Of a stretch of 64,000 nt of DNA, positions 34,370-42,077 are shown piece by piece. The translations under genes and the position numbers were made by a program. This stretch comes from Lentisphaera profundi (GTDB lineage Bacteria > Verrucomicrobiota > Lentisphaeria > Lentisphaerales > Lentisphaeraceae). How positions within the stretch are numbered: position 1 is the stretch's first letter; the number at the start of each line of letters is the position of its first letter. The notes below the pieces were generated by a model. That model did not search any database and was not told where the DNA came from. It saw nothing but the letters and a program-made list of their open reading frames with translations. The stretch lies in contig NZ_CP117811.1 in NCBI RefSeq assembly GCF_028728065.1, positions 2,356,001 through 2,420,000 of the forward strand, written 5' to 3'.

Positions 34370-35500
34370 ATGAGCAAAAATCATCATCGCGGTGGCCTAC
34401 CATGGCTATTCAATCCCTTTGAAATCAAATTCAGTGCCTATTCTGGCTCTGGAAAAACAACATTAATCTGCCGTTTAATCAACGAAATGCACGAGGATTT
34501 TGATATTGCCTATGCAAAGTCTGATGCTCACCGTTTCGAAATGGATAAACCTCGAAAAGATACTCATCAAGCACAACTGGCGGGTGCCCAAGCCGTCGTC
34601 ATCAATAATCTTGAAGCACGAGCTAAACTAGAAAAACGCCCTGCAAATGAAATCTGGCGTAGCCTCAATCTCTTAGAATATGATATCGTTTTTGTCGAAG
34701 GCTATAAAAACCACACACAATCTCCTCGCATCCTCTTGGTTAACGAAAAAATGCTTGAAGAAATTGCCGACAGAGATCTAGAGAACGTCATTGCCTTTGT
34801 AGGCCCTGCACAAGATCGACCACAAGAACTACCCGAAGCCATCCCCTACTTACATAGAGATAATATCCCCGCCATTAAAAAACTTATTTTAGCTACATGG
34901 GAAGCAAGAATCCCCAAAACTAAGGGACTTGTACTTGTCGGCGGCAAGAGCCGTCGCATGGGTGAAGATAAAGCTAGCATGAAGTTTTCGACTCAATCCA
35001 TGGCGCGCCAAGCTTATGATTTACTCAAAGAAAAATGCGATGAAGTTTATTTATCCGTAAGAGACCTGCACCAAGAAGTTCCAGCAGATTGCCAAGGCCT
35101 ACCATTGATTACTGATAAATTCATTGATTTGGGCCCCACTGGCGGAATCTTATCCGCCTTCAAAAATGACTCCACAAGCGCCTGGCTTGTGATGGGCTGT
35201 GACTTACCCTTAGTCAACAGCGAAGCCCTCGCTAAACTTTGCGATGGTCGCAATGCCCAACGCTATGCAACTTGCTTTAAATCTCAGTACGATGGCATGC
35301 CCGAACCTTTATTTGCGATCTATGAACCCAAGGCACAGAATCGTTTTTATCAATTTTTAGCAACCAATCGCCAGTGCCCACGCAAAGTTTTATTGAACTC
35401 TTCGATAGCACTTATTGAGCAAGGGGACTATAATTACTTAGATAATGCTAATACCCCGGAAGATGCTTTACGCATCAAAGAAGAATTAATCCAAGGCTAA
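34370..35500 (+). CDS. MobB-MobA fusion (molybdopterin-guanine dinucleotide biosynthesis)
   Basis: A 376-residue fusion. Residues 1 to ~175 are MobB, a GTP-binding protein with P-loop SAYSGSGKTT (22-31) and EGYKN. From ~183 the MobA part follows: GLVLVGGKSRRMGEDKASM, VMGCDLPLVN, which transfers GMP onto molybdopterin. The usual order in fused proteins is variable, and here MobB comes first. An AGGAAG site seven bases before the ATG supports this start. It heads a plus-strand molybdenum cofactor operon with moaD, moaE and moaC. Confidence 0.88.
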   Translation: MSKNHHRGGLPWLFNPFEIKFSAYSGSGKTTLICRLINEMHEDFDIAYAKSDAHRFEMDKPRKDTHQAQLAGAQAVVINNLEARAKLEKRPANEIWRSLNLLEYDIVFVEGYKNHTQSPRILLVNEKMLEEIADRDLENVIAFVGPAQDRPQELPEAIPYLHRDNIPAIKKLILATWEARIPKTKGLVLVGGKSRRMGEDKASMKFSTQSMARQAYDLLKEKCDEVYLSVRDLHQEVPADCQGLPLITDKFIDLGPTGGILSAFKNDSTSAWLVMGCDLPLVNSEALAKLCDGRNAQRYATCFKSQYDGMPEPLFAIYEPKAQNRFYQFLATNRQCPRKVLLNSSIALIEQGDYNYLDNANTPEDALRIKEELIQG

Positions 35501-35503
35501 AAA

Positions 35504-35746
35504 ATGAACTGCTATCATCTTCAATACTTCAGTTTGCTCGGCGACTTCACAAAAAAAAGTTCCGAAGCCCTTAATTCTGAAGCTCAAAGCCCAGAGGAAC
35601 TCTATGCTGAAATAGAGCAGATCTATTCATTTTCTTATGATAAGGATAAGTTCCGTGTCGCTATTAATGATGAATTTAGTGACTGGAATACAGCACTCAA
35701 TGATGGTGACAGAATTGTTTTCATCCCACCAGTAGCAGGAGGTTAA
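35504..35746 (+). CDS. moaD: Molybdopterin synthase sulfur-carrier subunit
   Basis: An 80-residue ubiquitin-like protein ending in the essential GG (FIPPVAGG), to which sulfur is attached as a thiocarboxylate. It contains LLGDFTKKSSEAL and NDGDRIVFIPPV. It starts four bases after mobBA and ends one base before moaE, its partner subunit. Confidence 0.92.
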   Translation: MNCYHLQYFSLLGDFTKKSSEALNSEAQSPEELYAEIEQIYSFSYDKDKFRVAINDEFSDWNTALNDGDRIVFIPPVAGG

Positions 35747-35747
35747 T

Positions 35748-36197
35748 ATGCAAAACTTCCATATCTCTGCACAGGCCATCGAAGATATTGATATCGTTGC
35801 AAAAGTCGCCACTCCCCAATCAGGTGGCTATGTCATTTTTGATGGCCGTGTACGTGACCACAATGAGAATCGCGATGTGACTCACCTCGAGTACCAAGCC
35901 TATGAAGCCCTGGCGGTTAAAGAAGGTGAGCGCATCATCAAAGAAGCCGGCGAACGCTACAACATCCACAAAGTTTTTTGCATTCACCGCACGGGTGATC
36001 TAAAGATTGGTGAATCTGCAGTCCGACTCATTGTAAGTGCCAAACATCGCGGCACCGCTTTTGAAGCCTGCGAATTCATTATTGACGAGCTTAAAACCCG
36101 CGTCCCAATCTGGAAAAATGAACATTACACTGACGGCTCTAGTGGCTGGGTTGAATGCCATGAATGTTCAAAACACGCACACCACGAGGAGCACTAA
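35748..36197 (+). CDS. moaE: Molybdopterin synthase catalytic subunit
   Basis: A 149-residue MoaE that inserts sulfur from MoaD into precursor Z. Hallmarks are GGYVIFDGRVRDHNENRDV near residue 26, LEYQAYEALAVKE, HRTGDLKIGESAV near residue 80, the LKTRVPIWKNEHY block with the catalytic lysine, and the end SGWVECHE. The stop overlaps the moaC start (TAATG). Confidence 0.95.
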   Translation: MQNFHISAQAIEDIDIVAKVATPQSGGYVIFDGRVRDHNENRDVTHLEYQAYEALAVKEGERIIKEAGERYNIHKVFCIHRTGDLKIGESAVRLIVSAKHRGTAFEACEFIIDELKTRVPIWKNEHYTDGSSGWVECHECSKHAHHEEH

Positions 36198-36652
36198 TGT
36201 CTGAATTCTCTCACGTCGATCAAGAAGGCAAAGTCAACATGGTTGATGTTGGCGACAAAAGCATCCAAAAACGCGTCGCTATTGCCAGTGGAAAAATCAG
36301 CTTAAACGACGAGACCTTAAGCAAAATCCAAGATAACTCAATGAAAAAGGGCGATGTCTTAACCACTGCAAGAATTGCGGGCATCCAAGCTGCTAAGCAA
36401 TGCTCCAGCCTGATCCCCCTCTGCCACACGCTATTGCTCAACAAAGTATCTGTAGACACCGAAGTCGTCGAAGATGGCGTCAGAGTAGAAGCTCTCGCAC
36501 GTTGCAATGGTCAAACAGGCGTTGAAATGGAAGCACTTACTGCAGTCTCGGTAGCACTACTCACGATCTATGACATGTGTAAAGCAGTGGATAAAAATAT
36601 GGTGATGACTGATATCACTCTCAATTCAAAAACTAAAGAAGACCTGAGCTAA
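36197..36652 (+). CDS. moaC: Cyclic pyranopterin monophosphate synthase
   Basis: A 151-residue MoaC. It has FSHVDQEGKVNMVDVGDK at the start, KKGDVLTTARIAGIQAAK near residue 54, LIPLCHTLLLN and TGVEMEALTAVSVALLTIYD near residue 110. The ATG at 36197 overlaps the moaE stop and gives the usual length; a longer frame from 36164 would lie inside moaE. MoaA, which starts the pathway, and MoeA are not in the window. Confidence 0.95.
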   Translation: MSEFSHVDQEGKVNMVDVGDKSIQKRVAIASGKISLNDETLSKIQDNSMKKGDVLTTARIAGIQAAKQCSSLIPLCHTLLLNKVSVDTEVVEDGVRVEALARCNGQTGVEMEALTAVSVALLTIYDMCKAVDKNMVMTDITLNSKTKEDLS

Positions 36653-37098
36653 ATTCCAGATGCAATAAACAAAGCTAGGCTCAGTACATAGAGACTGAGG
36701 CCACATAATAAAAGCTTAATTGCCAAGTGATATTTTCTCGTACGTAGATTGCGAATTTCTATCAATTTTTGCAAGGATTCATCTTCTTGAATGTTGGGTA
36801 TGGCAGTCATCCAATTTAGCGTTAAAGGCCCCCTGAATAGGATAACCCCTGACAAAAGTACCAATAGTACGCCACTGATAATCAAGGCCGATTCCAGTTT
36901 ACCGCTGGCAGCAATGCGCTCACCAGAAAATCCGCTAATCATGAGGCAGACAGTAATCAAGCCAAGTATCATTTGACTGCGTACCTGCAGTATATTAAAA
37001 GCTGCCGCCATTTGATTCAGTATTTTCTCGATATAATCCTGTTCAGAATACAACTTTTTGAGCTGCTGTAATTCTTCCTCAGGATTGAGTTTATTCAT
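36649..37098 (-). CDS. Hypothetical membrane protein
   Basis: A 149-residue protein that I do not recognise. A charged N-terminal helix (EEELQQLKKLYSEQDYIEK) precedes two close membrane segments (MILGLITVCLMISGF and ALIISGVLLVLLSGVILF) and a third near the C-terminus (LLLCGLSLYVLSLALFI). It overlaps the kinase gene start (stop and start share a base at 37098) and so is probably co-translated with it; it could be linked to the kinase function. Its 3' end overlaps moaC by four bases on the other strand. Confidence 0.6.
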   Translation of the reverse strand: MNKLNPEEELQQLKKLYSEQDYIEKILNQMAAAFNILQVRSQMILGLITVCLMISGFSGERIAASGKLESALIISGVLLVLLSGVILFRGPLTLNWMTAIPNIQEDESLQKLIEIRNLRTRKYHLAIKLLLCGLSLYVLSLALFIASGI

Positions 37099-38105
37099 TA
37101 TAGAGAAATAAACATTTTAACTTTTTCCACATCTTCAACTAAGTCTGTCCAGTTCTGATAACGATCATCGTAATCGCGTTGCATCATTCTCTGTAGAATT
37201 TTTGACACCTCAGGACTCACCTCAGAATTAACAACATGAGCTAAGGGGACTTCTCCATGAAGTACTTGGTCAATCACTTCTTCAGCATTTTCACTATGAA
37301 AAGGAAATTGTCCCGTCACCAAATGAAAACAGGTTGCACCCATTGAATAAATATCGGTTCTATAATCAGGGTTAGTTTCTCCACTGACAATGACTGGACA
37401 AATATACTCTGGCGTTCCAAAAGTAATATCAGTATCATTTTCTATTGGATGATTGTAAATGTGAGCAAGTCCCCAATCAATTAAAACAATTCTATCATCT
37501 TCACTTGCCATTATATTAGCTGGCTTTATATCCCGATGAATCGCTCCAAACTTTCTCCACACATGATCCAATAAATCTGCGAGATGAATAATGAGATCAA
37601 GTACGTAAATCTGATCAAAAGATCCCTCTCGAAGCAGAAGTGTATCCAAACCCTCGCCTTCGACATAATTCATGGCTAAGTAATAATAATTATGATGCTG
37701 ATTGAAGCTTGCTAAGCGCGGTAGACATTCATGTTCGAAATGGTCCATGATGTAAGCTTCTTGCTCAAAAAGCCTGAAGGCATACTTACTATCCACATCC
37801 GTATTGAGAATTTTAAGCGCCACAACTCGCTCAGATTTAATTGCGTGCCCGTAGTAAACTTCTCCCATTGCACCCTTTGCCAACCAGCCATCAATTAAAT
37901 AAGGGCCAATTTGCTCACCTGCGTGAAAAGATGGCGCAGGACAAATAACACCTGCTTTGCAATAGGGACAAACCATCCCGTAACCATAATTCTCTTGTGA
38001 AACTCGCAATTTATGTAGACAGGAATCACAATGAAATGGCATAAATAGACCTACGGCTTTCTCAATCGGCGCAGCTTTATTGTAGGACTTCTTTTTTATT
38101 CGCAT
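37098..38105 (-). CDS. Serine/threonine protein kinase with N-terminal zinc ribbon
   Basis: A 335-residue Hanks-type kinase. C26, C29, C46 and C49 (CDSC, CPYC) form a zinc ribbon. The kinase domain follows: glycine loop GWLAKGAMGEVYYG near 73, lysine K98 (VVALK), catalytic loop HRDIKPAN (190-197) and D210 in IDWGLA, where the usual DFG is DWG. No C-terminal membrane segment is seen, so it is probably cytoplasmic. The zinc-ribbon layout resembles 48727-49491. A divergent promoter region lies before moxR. Confidence 0.85.
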   Translation of the reverse strand: MRIKKKSYNKAAPIEKAVGLFMPFHCDSCLHKLRVSQENYGYGMVCPYCKAGVICPAPSFHAGEQIGPYLIDGWLAKGAMGEVYYGHAIKSERVVALKILNTDVDSKYAFRLFEQEAYIMDHFEHECLPRLASFNQHHNYYYLAMNYVEGEGLDTLLLREGSFDQIYVLDLIIHLADLLDHVWRKFGAIHRDIKPANIMASEDDRIVLIDWGLAHIYNHPIENDTDITFGTPEYICPVIVSGETNPDYRTDIYSMGATCFHLVTGQFPFHSENAEEVIDQVLHGEVPLAHVVNSEVSPEVSKILQRMMQRDYDDRYQNWTDLVEDVEKVKMFISL

Positions 38106-38262
38106 TTCATTTCTCTTTTTTAGTAAAGGGCATAATATGCCTTAAGACTTTGAAATCATCAATATGAATTGTATTTTCTAGGCCTATTAGTGTAATAATT
38201 TTAACACAAATCATAACAATCTTTTATAAACACCTTAACTCACAAAGAATTTAAAAGTACAT

Positions 38263-39282
38263 ATGGATAATCGAGACTCAGAAACACAAGATGAGATTGC
38301 TGCCGCCTCAGCTTTCATAAAGCCTTTAAAAAATGAAATTGCCAAAGTCATTTCAGGGCAGGAAGATTTAGTCGATCGACTAATAATTGGACTTATCTGT
38401 TCAGGTCATCTTCTCGTCGAAGGTGTACCAGGCTTAGCAAAAACCCTTACAATCAATACTCTAGCCCAAGCGATCAAAGCCGACTCAAGTCGCCTACAGT
38501 TTACACCCGATTTACTGCCCGCAGATATTGTAGGCACTTCAATTTACGACCCGCGCGAACATAGTTTCTCCGTCAAAAAGGGCCCTATCTTTGCCAACTT
38601 AGTCTTGGCTGATGAAATCAACCGTGCCCCTGCGAAAGTTCAGTCCGCGCTACTTGAAGCGATGCAGGAAAAGCAGGTCACCATTGGTAGTGAAAGTTTT
38701 AAACTCCCCGAAACATTCATGGTCATGGCCACCCAGAATCCACTCGATCAGGAAGGAACCTATCCATTGCCTGAAGCGCAAATGGATCGCTTCATGATGA
38801 AAGTATTAGTTGACTACCCCGATCGTAAAAACGAGCTTAATATCCTAAGAAATATGGCTCGCCCAAAAGTTGATGTGAAAGCTGAGGCTATTTGTAGCAC
38901 CGAAGATATCTTACGCGCCCGGAATTTACTGGATAAAGTTTTCATTGATGAGAGCCTACAGGAATACATCGTCGATATCATCATGGCCACACGCCCAGGC
39001 ATGACCGCGCAACTCTCCTCACGTCAACAACATGCTAATTTAAAGTCACTTCCCGATCTTATTTCTTGCGGGGCATCTCCACGTGCGACTCTGAGCCTTA
39101 CACTTGCAGCAAAAACTCGCGCTTTTTGCCAAGGACGCAATTACATCCTGCCTGAAGATATACTTGCCTTAGCTCCCGACGTTTTACGCCATCGCATCAT
39201 CCCTTCCTATGAAGCTGAAGCAGAGGGCCTAACGAGTGACCGCCTCATCCAACTTATCCTCAGTGAACTTAAAGCACCCTAA
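38263..39282 (+). CDS. MoxR-type AAA+ ATPase
   Basis: A 339-residue AAA+ chaperone-like ATPase. Walker A is GVPGLAKT (54-61), Walker B VLADEIN (114-120), with the sensor MATQNPLDQEGTYPLPEAQ near residue 152 and DRFMMK. MoxR proteins act with DUF58 and VWA proteins to assemble envelope or periplasmic complexes. It is first in an operon with the Bat genes; the partner substrate is unknown. Confidence 0.93.
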   Translation: MDNRDSETQDEIAAASAFIKPLKNEIAKVISGQEDLVDRLIIGLICSGHLLVEGVPGLAKTLTINTLAQAIKADSSRLQFTPDLLPADIVGTSIYDPREHSFSVKKGPIFANLVLADEINRAPAKVQSALLEAMQEKQVTIGSESFKLPETFMVMATQNPLDQEGTYPLPEAQMDRFMMKVLVDYPDRKNELNILRNMARPKVDVKAEAICSTEDILRARNLLDKVFIDESLQEYIVDIIMATRPGMTAQLSSRQQHANLKSLPDLISCGASPRATLSLTLAAKTRAFCQGRNYILPEDILALAPDVLRHRIIPSYEAEAEGLTSDRLIQLILSELKAP

Positions 39283-39284
39283 AG

Positions 39285-40148
39285 ATGCTTAACTCACGGG
39301 AAATCATTTCTGCCGTTAAAAAACTAGAAATCAAAACGCGCAAAAATGTTGATGAATTAACGGGTGGAGCTTATCATTCGGTTTTCAAGGGTCGTGGCAT
39401 GGAATTTTGCGATATTCGCGAATACAGCCCCGGCGATGATGTGCGTACGATTGACTGGAATGTCACTGCTCGTGCGGGCCATCCCTATATCAAGCAATTC
39501 ACTGAAGAACGCGAATTGACTATTAATATCTTAGTGGATATTTCTGGTTCTGCCGACTTTGGTGGAGATAAAACACGTATGCAAAATGCCATTGAAATTG
39601 CCATGCTCATTGCCTTTAGCGCTATCCGCAATCGCGATCGCGTCGGCCTCATCTTGCATAGTGATGAAGAAGAACTGCATTTACGTGCCAAGCGCGGCAA
39701 GCAACACATCCTACGCATGGCTCGTGAGCTCATTGTACATCAGCGCAAAAGTAAAAAAACTAATATCAAGAAACTACTCGATCGCTTAATGCAGGTTCAA
39801 AAAAAGAAATCCGTCGTTTTCCTCATTTCTGATTTAATGGATAACAACTACGAGAAAAGTCTTCGTTCTGTAGGAAAAAAGCACGACCTGATCGTCATCA
39901 ATATCTTAGATGAATTTGAAATCAACATCCCAAAGCGTCTCCCCCCTTTATTAATGCAAGATGCCGAAACTGGGCTCGTAGATTTCTTTAAACCCAATGC
40001 TCGAATCCATAAGGCTGCACAACAATTTATCGAACGCAATAAAAAATCCTGTATAAAAGCTGGCGCCGATTGGATACTCTTAAAAAACACGAGTAATCCT
40101 GTGGCCGAACTCATGAAATTCTTTGAGCGCAGGAATCTCCGAAAATGA
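39285..40148 (+). CDS. DUF58 domain protein (VWA-like)
   Basis: A 287-residue DUF58 protein. The family block GRGMEFCDIREYSPGDDVRT lies near residue 36 and is followed by IDWNVTARAGHPYIK. A VWA-like part has NILVDISGSADFG near residue 80 (D-x-S-x-S). These proteins follow moxR in almost all such operons and are thought to be MoxR partners. It starts two bases after moxR and overlaps the next gene by four bases. Confidence 0.9.
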   Translation: MLNSREIISAVKKLEIKTRKNVDELTGGAYHSVFKGRGMEFCDIREYSPGDDVRTIDWNVTARAGHPYIKQFTEERELTINILVDISGSADFGGDKTRMQNAIEIAMLIAFSAIRNRDRVGLILHSDEEELHLRAKRGKQHILRMARELIVHQRKSKKTNIKKLLDRLMQVQKKKSVVFLISDLMDNNYEKSLRSVGKKHDLIVINILDEFEINIPKRLPPLLMQDAETGLVDFFKPNARIHKAAQQFIERNKKSCIKAGADWILLKNTSNPVAELMKFFERRNLRK

Positions 40149-41035
40149 AAAAAACAAAACTACTCATCCTCATTCTCTTTTGTCTCACCCTGCTCACAGG
40201 CTCCTTGTTTTATTGGATTAAATGGCAAACAAAGCTGCAGAGCAAAGTCATTGAGGTCAGCACAAATAAAGCATCCTTTGAAATTGCCGAAGCAATAAAA
40301 TTTCAAACTATAATCAAAATCCCTCTTCACGCCTCCTATGAGATCCAAGGATTTGAGCTCGAAGAAGGCCTTAAAGAGCATCAAACTGGCATCCAATTCA
40401 CACCGCAACTTATCAATCGCATGATTATGACTGAAAGTCTTTTTGCGATTCGCGAAGGTGAGTACAAAAACTTATCCCGTACGCTACTTATTCACGGCCC
40501 GCGAGGAATGCAAAAACTAGAAATAAAGTATCCTGAATTCTCAGTCAAAGCACGATCATTGCCTCAAGAAGCACAAATGAAATCCTTTAGCGAAATTGAG
40601 CTCCCAAGTTCTGGCCTATACCTTTCATCTCCAGTGACTATTTCCATCATCCTTCTCTCTAGCTTAATTTTTAGCTTAGCTTTTTTCAAAAAACTGCCAA
40701 AAGCAAGTGCAACTGAAGAAGAAAAATTCCTGCAATTCATACAAACTATGCTTGCCAATGATGATCAGCCCTCTCATTTTGTTTTAATGACTGTCCAGGA
40801 TGAATTGCGATCACTTCTCGCAAAAATTCACGGCGAAACCTTTCTTTCGAGTCCCGTTAATCATTTACCCTGGGAGAATCTCAGCGAAAATGATTCTCAG
40901 CTTTTAAGTTCAATTCTGAATAAAATTTTCCGTGCTCGCTTTCATCGGCAGGCCATTACTAAGGAAGAATTCCAAAACATGCTCCATCAACTTCAATCCT
41001 GGTCTAGCCAGTTAGTCGAAGGGGTTCAGAAATGA
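40145..41035 (+). CDS. Hypothetical membrane protein of the MoxR/Bat operon
   Basis: A 296-residue protein in the place where a DUF4381-like protein is found in other Bat operons. It has an N-terminal membrane segment (LLILILFCLTLLTGSLFYW), a beta-rich periplasmic part, a second membrane helix near residue 165 (VTISIILLSSLIFSLAFF) and a helical cytoplasmic tail. No signature is clear to me. It overlaps both neighbours by four bases, so it is co-translated with DUF58 and BatA. Confidence 0.65.
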   Translation: MKKTKLLILILFCLTLLTGSLFYWIKWQTKLQSKVIEVSTNKASFEIAEAIKFQTIIKIPLHASYEIQGFELEEGLKEHQTGIQFTPQLINRMIMTESLFAIREGEYKNLSRTLLIHGPRGMQKLEIKYPEFSVKARSLPQEAQMKSFSEIELPSSGLYLSSPVTISIILLSSLIFSLAFFKKLPKASATEEEKFLQFIQTMLANDDQPSHFVLMTVQDELRSLLAKIHGETFLSSPVNHLPWENLSENDSQLLSSILNKIFRARFHRQAITKEEFQNMLHQLQSWSSQLVEGVQK

Positions 41036-41706
41036 GTTTCCAGTACCCTTGGCTGCTTTTGCTACTCATCCTTTTGATTCCACTTTTTTGGCGTCAAATC
41101 CAGCTAAAGCCACCTGCTGTCAAAGTCTCTTCACTTCCCCATTTCACTGGTAGAAGAGGAACTGAACACAGGCCCTTCTCGCGCTTTCTCATTCCCATAT
41201 TTTTCGAGTTCCTTGCTCTCACTTTAATGATTGTGGCCCTCGCACGGCCTAGAACGGGCCAAGAAAATTCTTATAGTTATAAAGATGGCGTCGACATTGT
41301 ATTTTCTTTAGATATTTCTGGGAGTATGAGTTCTTACGATCAACCAGACAATCTCCCCACTGAACGTAATGCCATTGCCAGAGCCATTGATAACAAAGAA
41401 CTCCATCCTCGCCTGTACTATGCTAAAAAAGCCATCGCCGCCTTTATCGAAAAACGCAAATCGGATCGCTTAGGCCTCGTTGTCTTTGGCGCCGAAGCTT
41501 ATAGTGTGTGCCCACCTACCAATGACCATAAATACCTTCAGAATAGGCTTACAGAAATCAGTACTGAATATCTTGGCGACTACAATCGTCAGACAAATAT
41601 AACGGCTGCCATCAGTGGTGGCTTAGCTCGTCTCCGAAAGTCCCGGGCTCCAAAAAAATCATCATTCTCGTTACCGATGGCAGTCATACCGCTAACACCG
41701 ACCTGA
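41032..41706 (+). CDS. batA: BatA-like VWA protein, N-terminal part (frame broken at an A7 run)
   Basis: The first 224 codons of a BatA protein. It has an N-terminal membrane segment (WLLLLLILLIPLFW), a second one near residue 58, and the MIDAS start LDISGSMSS (D94, S96, S98). At 41652-41658 the reading frame is lost; the frame then runs 19 codons to a stop. The rest of the VWA domain and the C-terminal membrane helix are in the next frame (41715-42077). The two parts together make a normal ~348-residue BatA, so this is either a frameshift mutation, a sequencing error, or recoding. Confidence 0.85.
   Translation: MSFQYPWLLLLLILLIPLFWRQIQLKPPAVKVSSLPHFTGRRGTEHRPFSRFLIPIFFEFLALTLMIVALARPRTGQENSYSYKDGVDIVFSLDISGSMSSYDQPDNLPTERNAIARAIDNKELHPRLYYAKKAIAAFIEKRKSDRLGLVVFGAEAYSVCPPTNDHKYLQNRLTEISTEYLGDYNRQTNITAAISGGLARLRKSRAPKKSSFSLPMAVIPLTPT
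41652..41658 (+). other. Candidate slippery site (A AAA AAA) in batA
   Basis: Seven A residues after CC (in-frame codons CCA AAA AAA TCA). A step of -1 after the second AAA gives ATC ATC ATT CTC GTT ACC GAT GGC, that is IIILVTDG, the expected VWA strand with its metal-binding aspartate. One added A in RNA would do the same. Confidence 0.55.
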
Positions 41707-41714
41707 CTCCAGGA

Positions 41715-42077
41715 ATGGCCGCAAAAGCTGCAGAGAAGTCTGACGCCGTGATCTATACTATTGGCGTCGGCAATGAAATCGCCTGGAATGTTGAGAACTT
41801 CTTTGGCTCTAGTCGTTTGAGCGCCAGCAATGCCGATTTTGACGAAGAATTGCTCAAAGAAATCGCAGAAAAAACTGGTGGCCTTTATTTCTCTGTTCGC
41901 CAAGCAGATAAAATGGAAGACGTCTTAAAAACAATTGATCAACTCGAAAAAGTTGAACTCAAGCACTTTCATAATATCAATTATGCTGAACATTTCATGC
42001 CCTTTGTCTGGGCGTCTTTGATTTGCTTATTGATTGCCACCCTCTTGTCTCACTCCCTATTCATGAGGTATCCCTAA
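41715..42077 (+). CDS. batA: BatA-like VWA protein, C-terminal part
   Basis: The continuation of batA in the shifted frame; conserved sequence begins before this ATG, at ~41659 (IIILVTDGSHTANTDLTPG). This part has VIYTIGVGNE, the ETGG-type end EKTGGLYFSVRQADKMEDVL, and a membrane helix FVWASLICLLIATLLSH. Its stop overlaps the start of the next gene (TAATG at 42075-42079), as expected for the true end of batA. Confidence 0.8.
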   Translation: MAAKAAEKSDAVIYTIGVGNEIAWNVENFFGSSRLSASNADFDEELLKEIAEKTGGLYFSVRQADKMEDVLKTIDQLEKVELKHFHNINYAEHFMPFVWASLICLLIATLLSHSLFMRYP

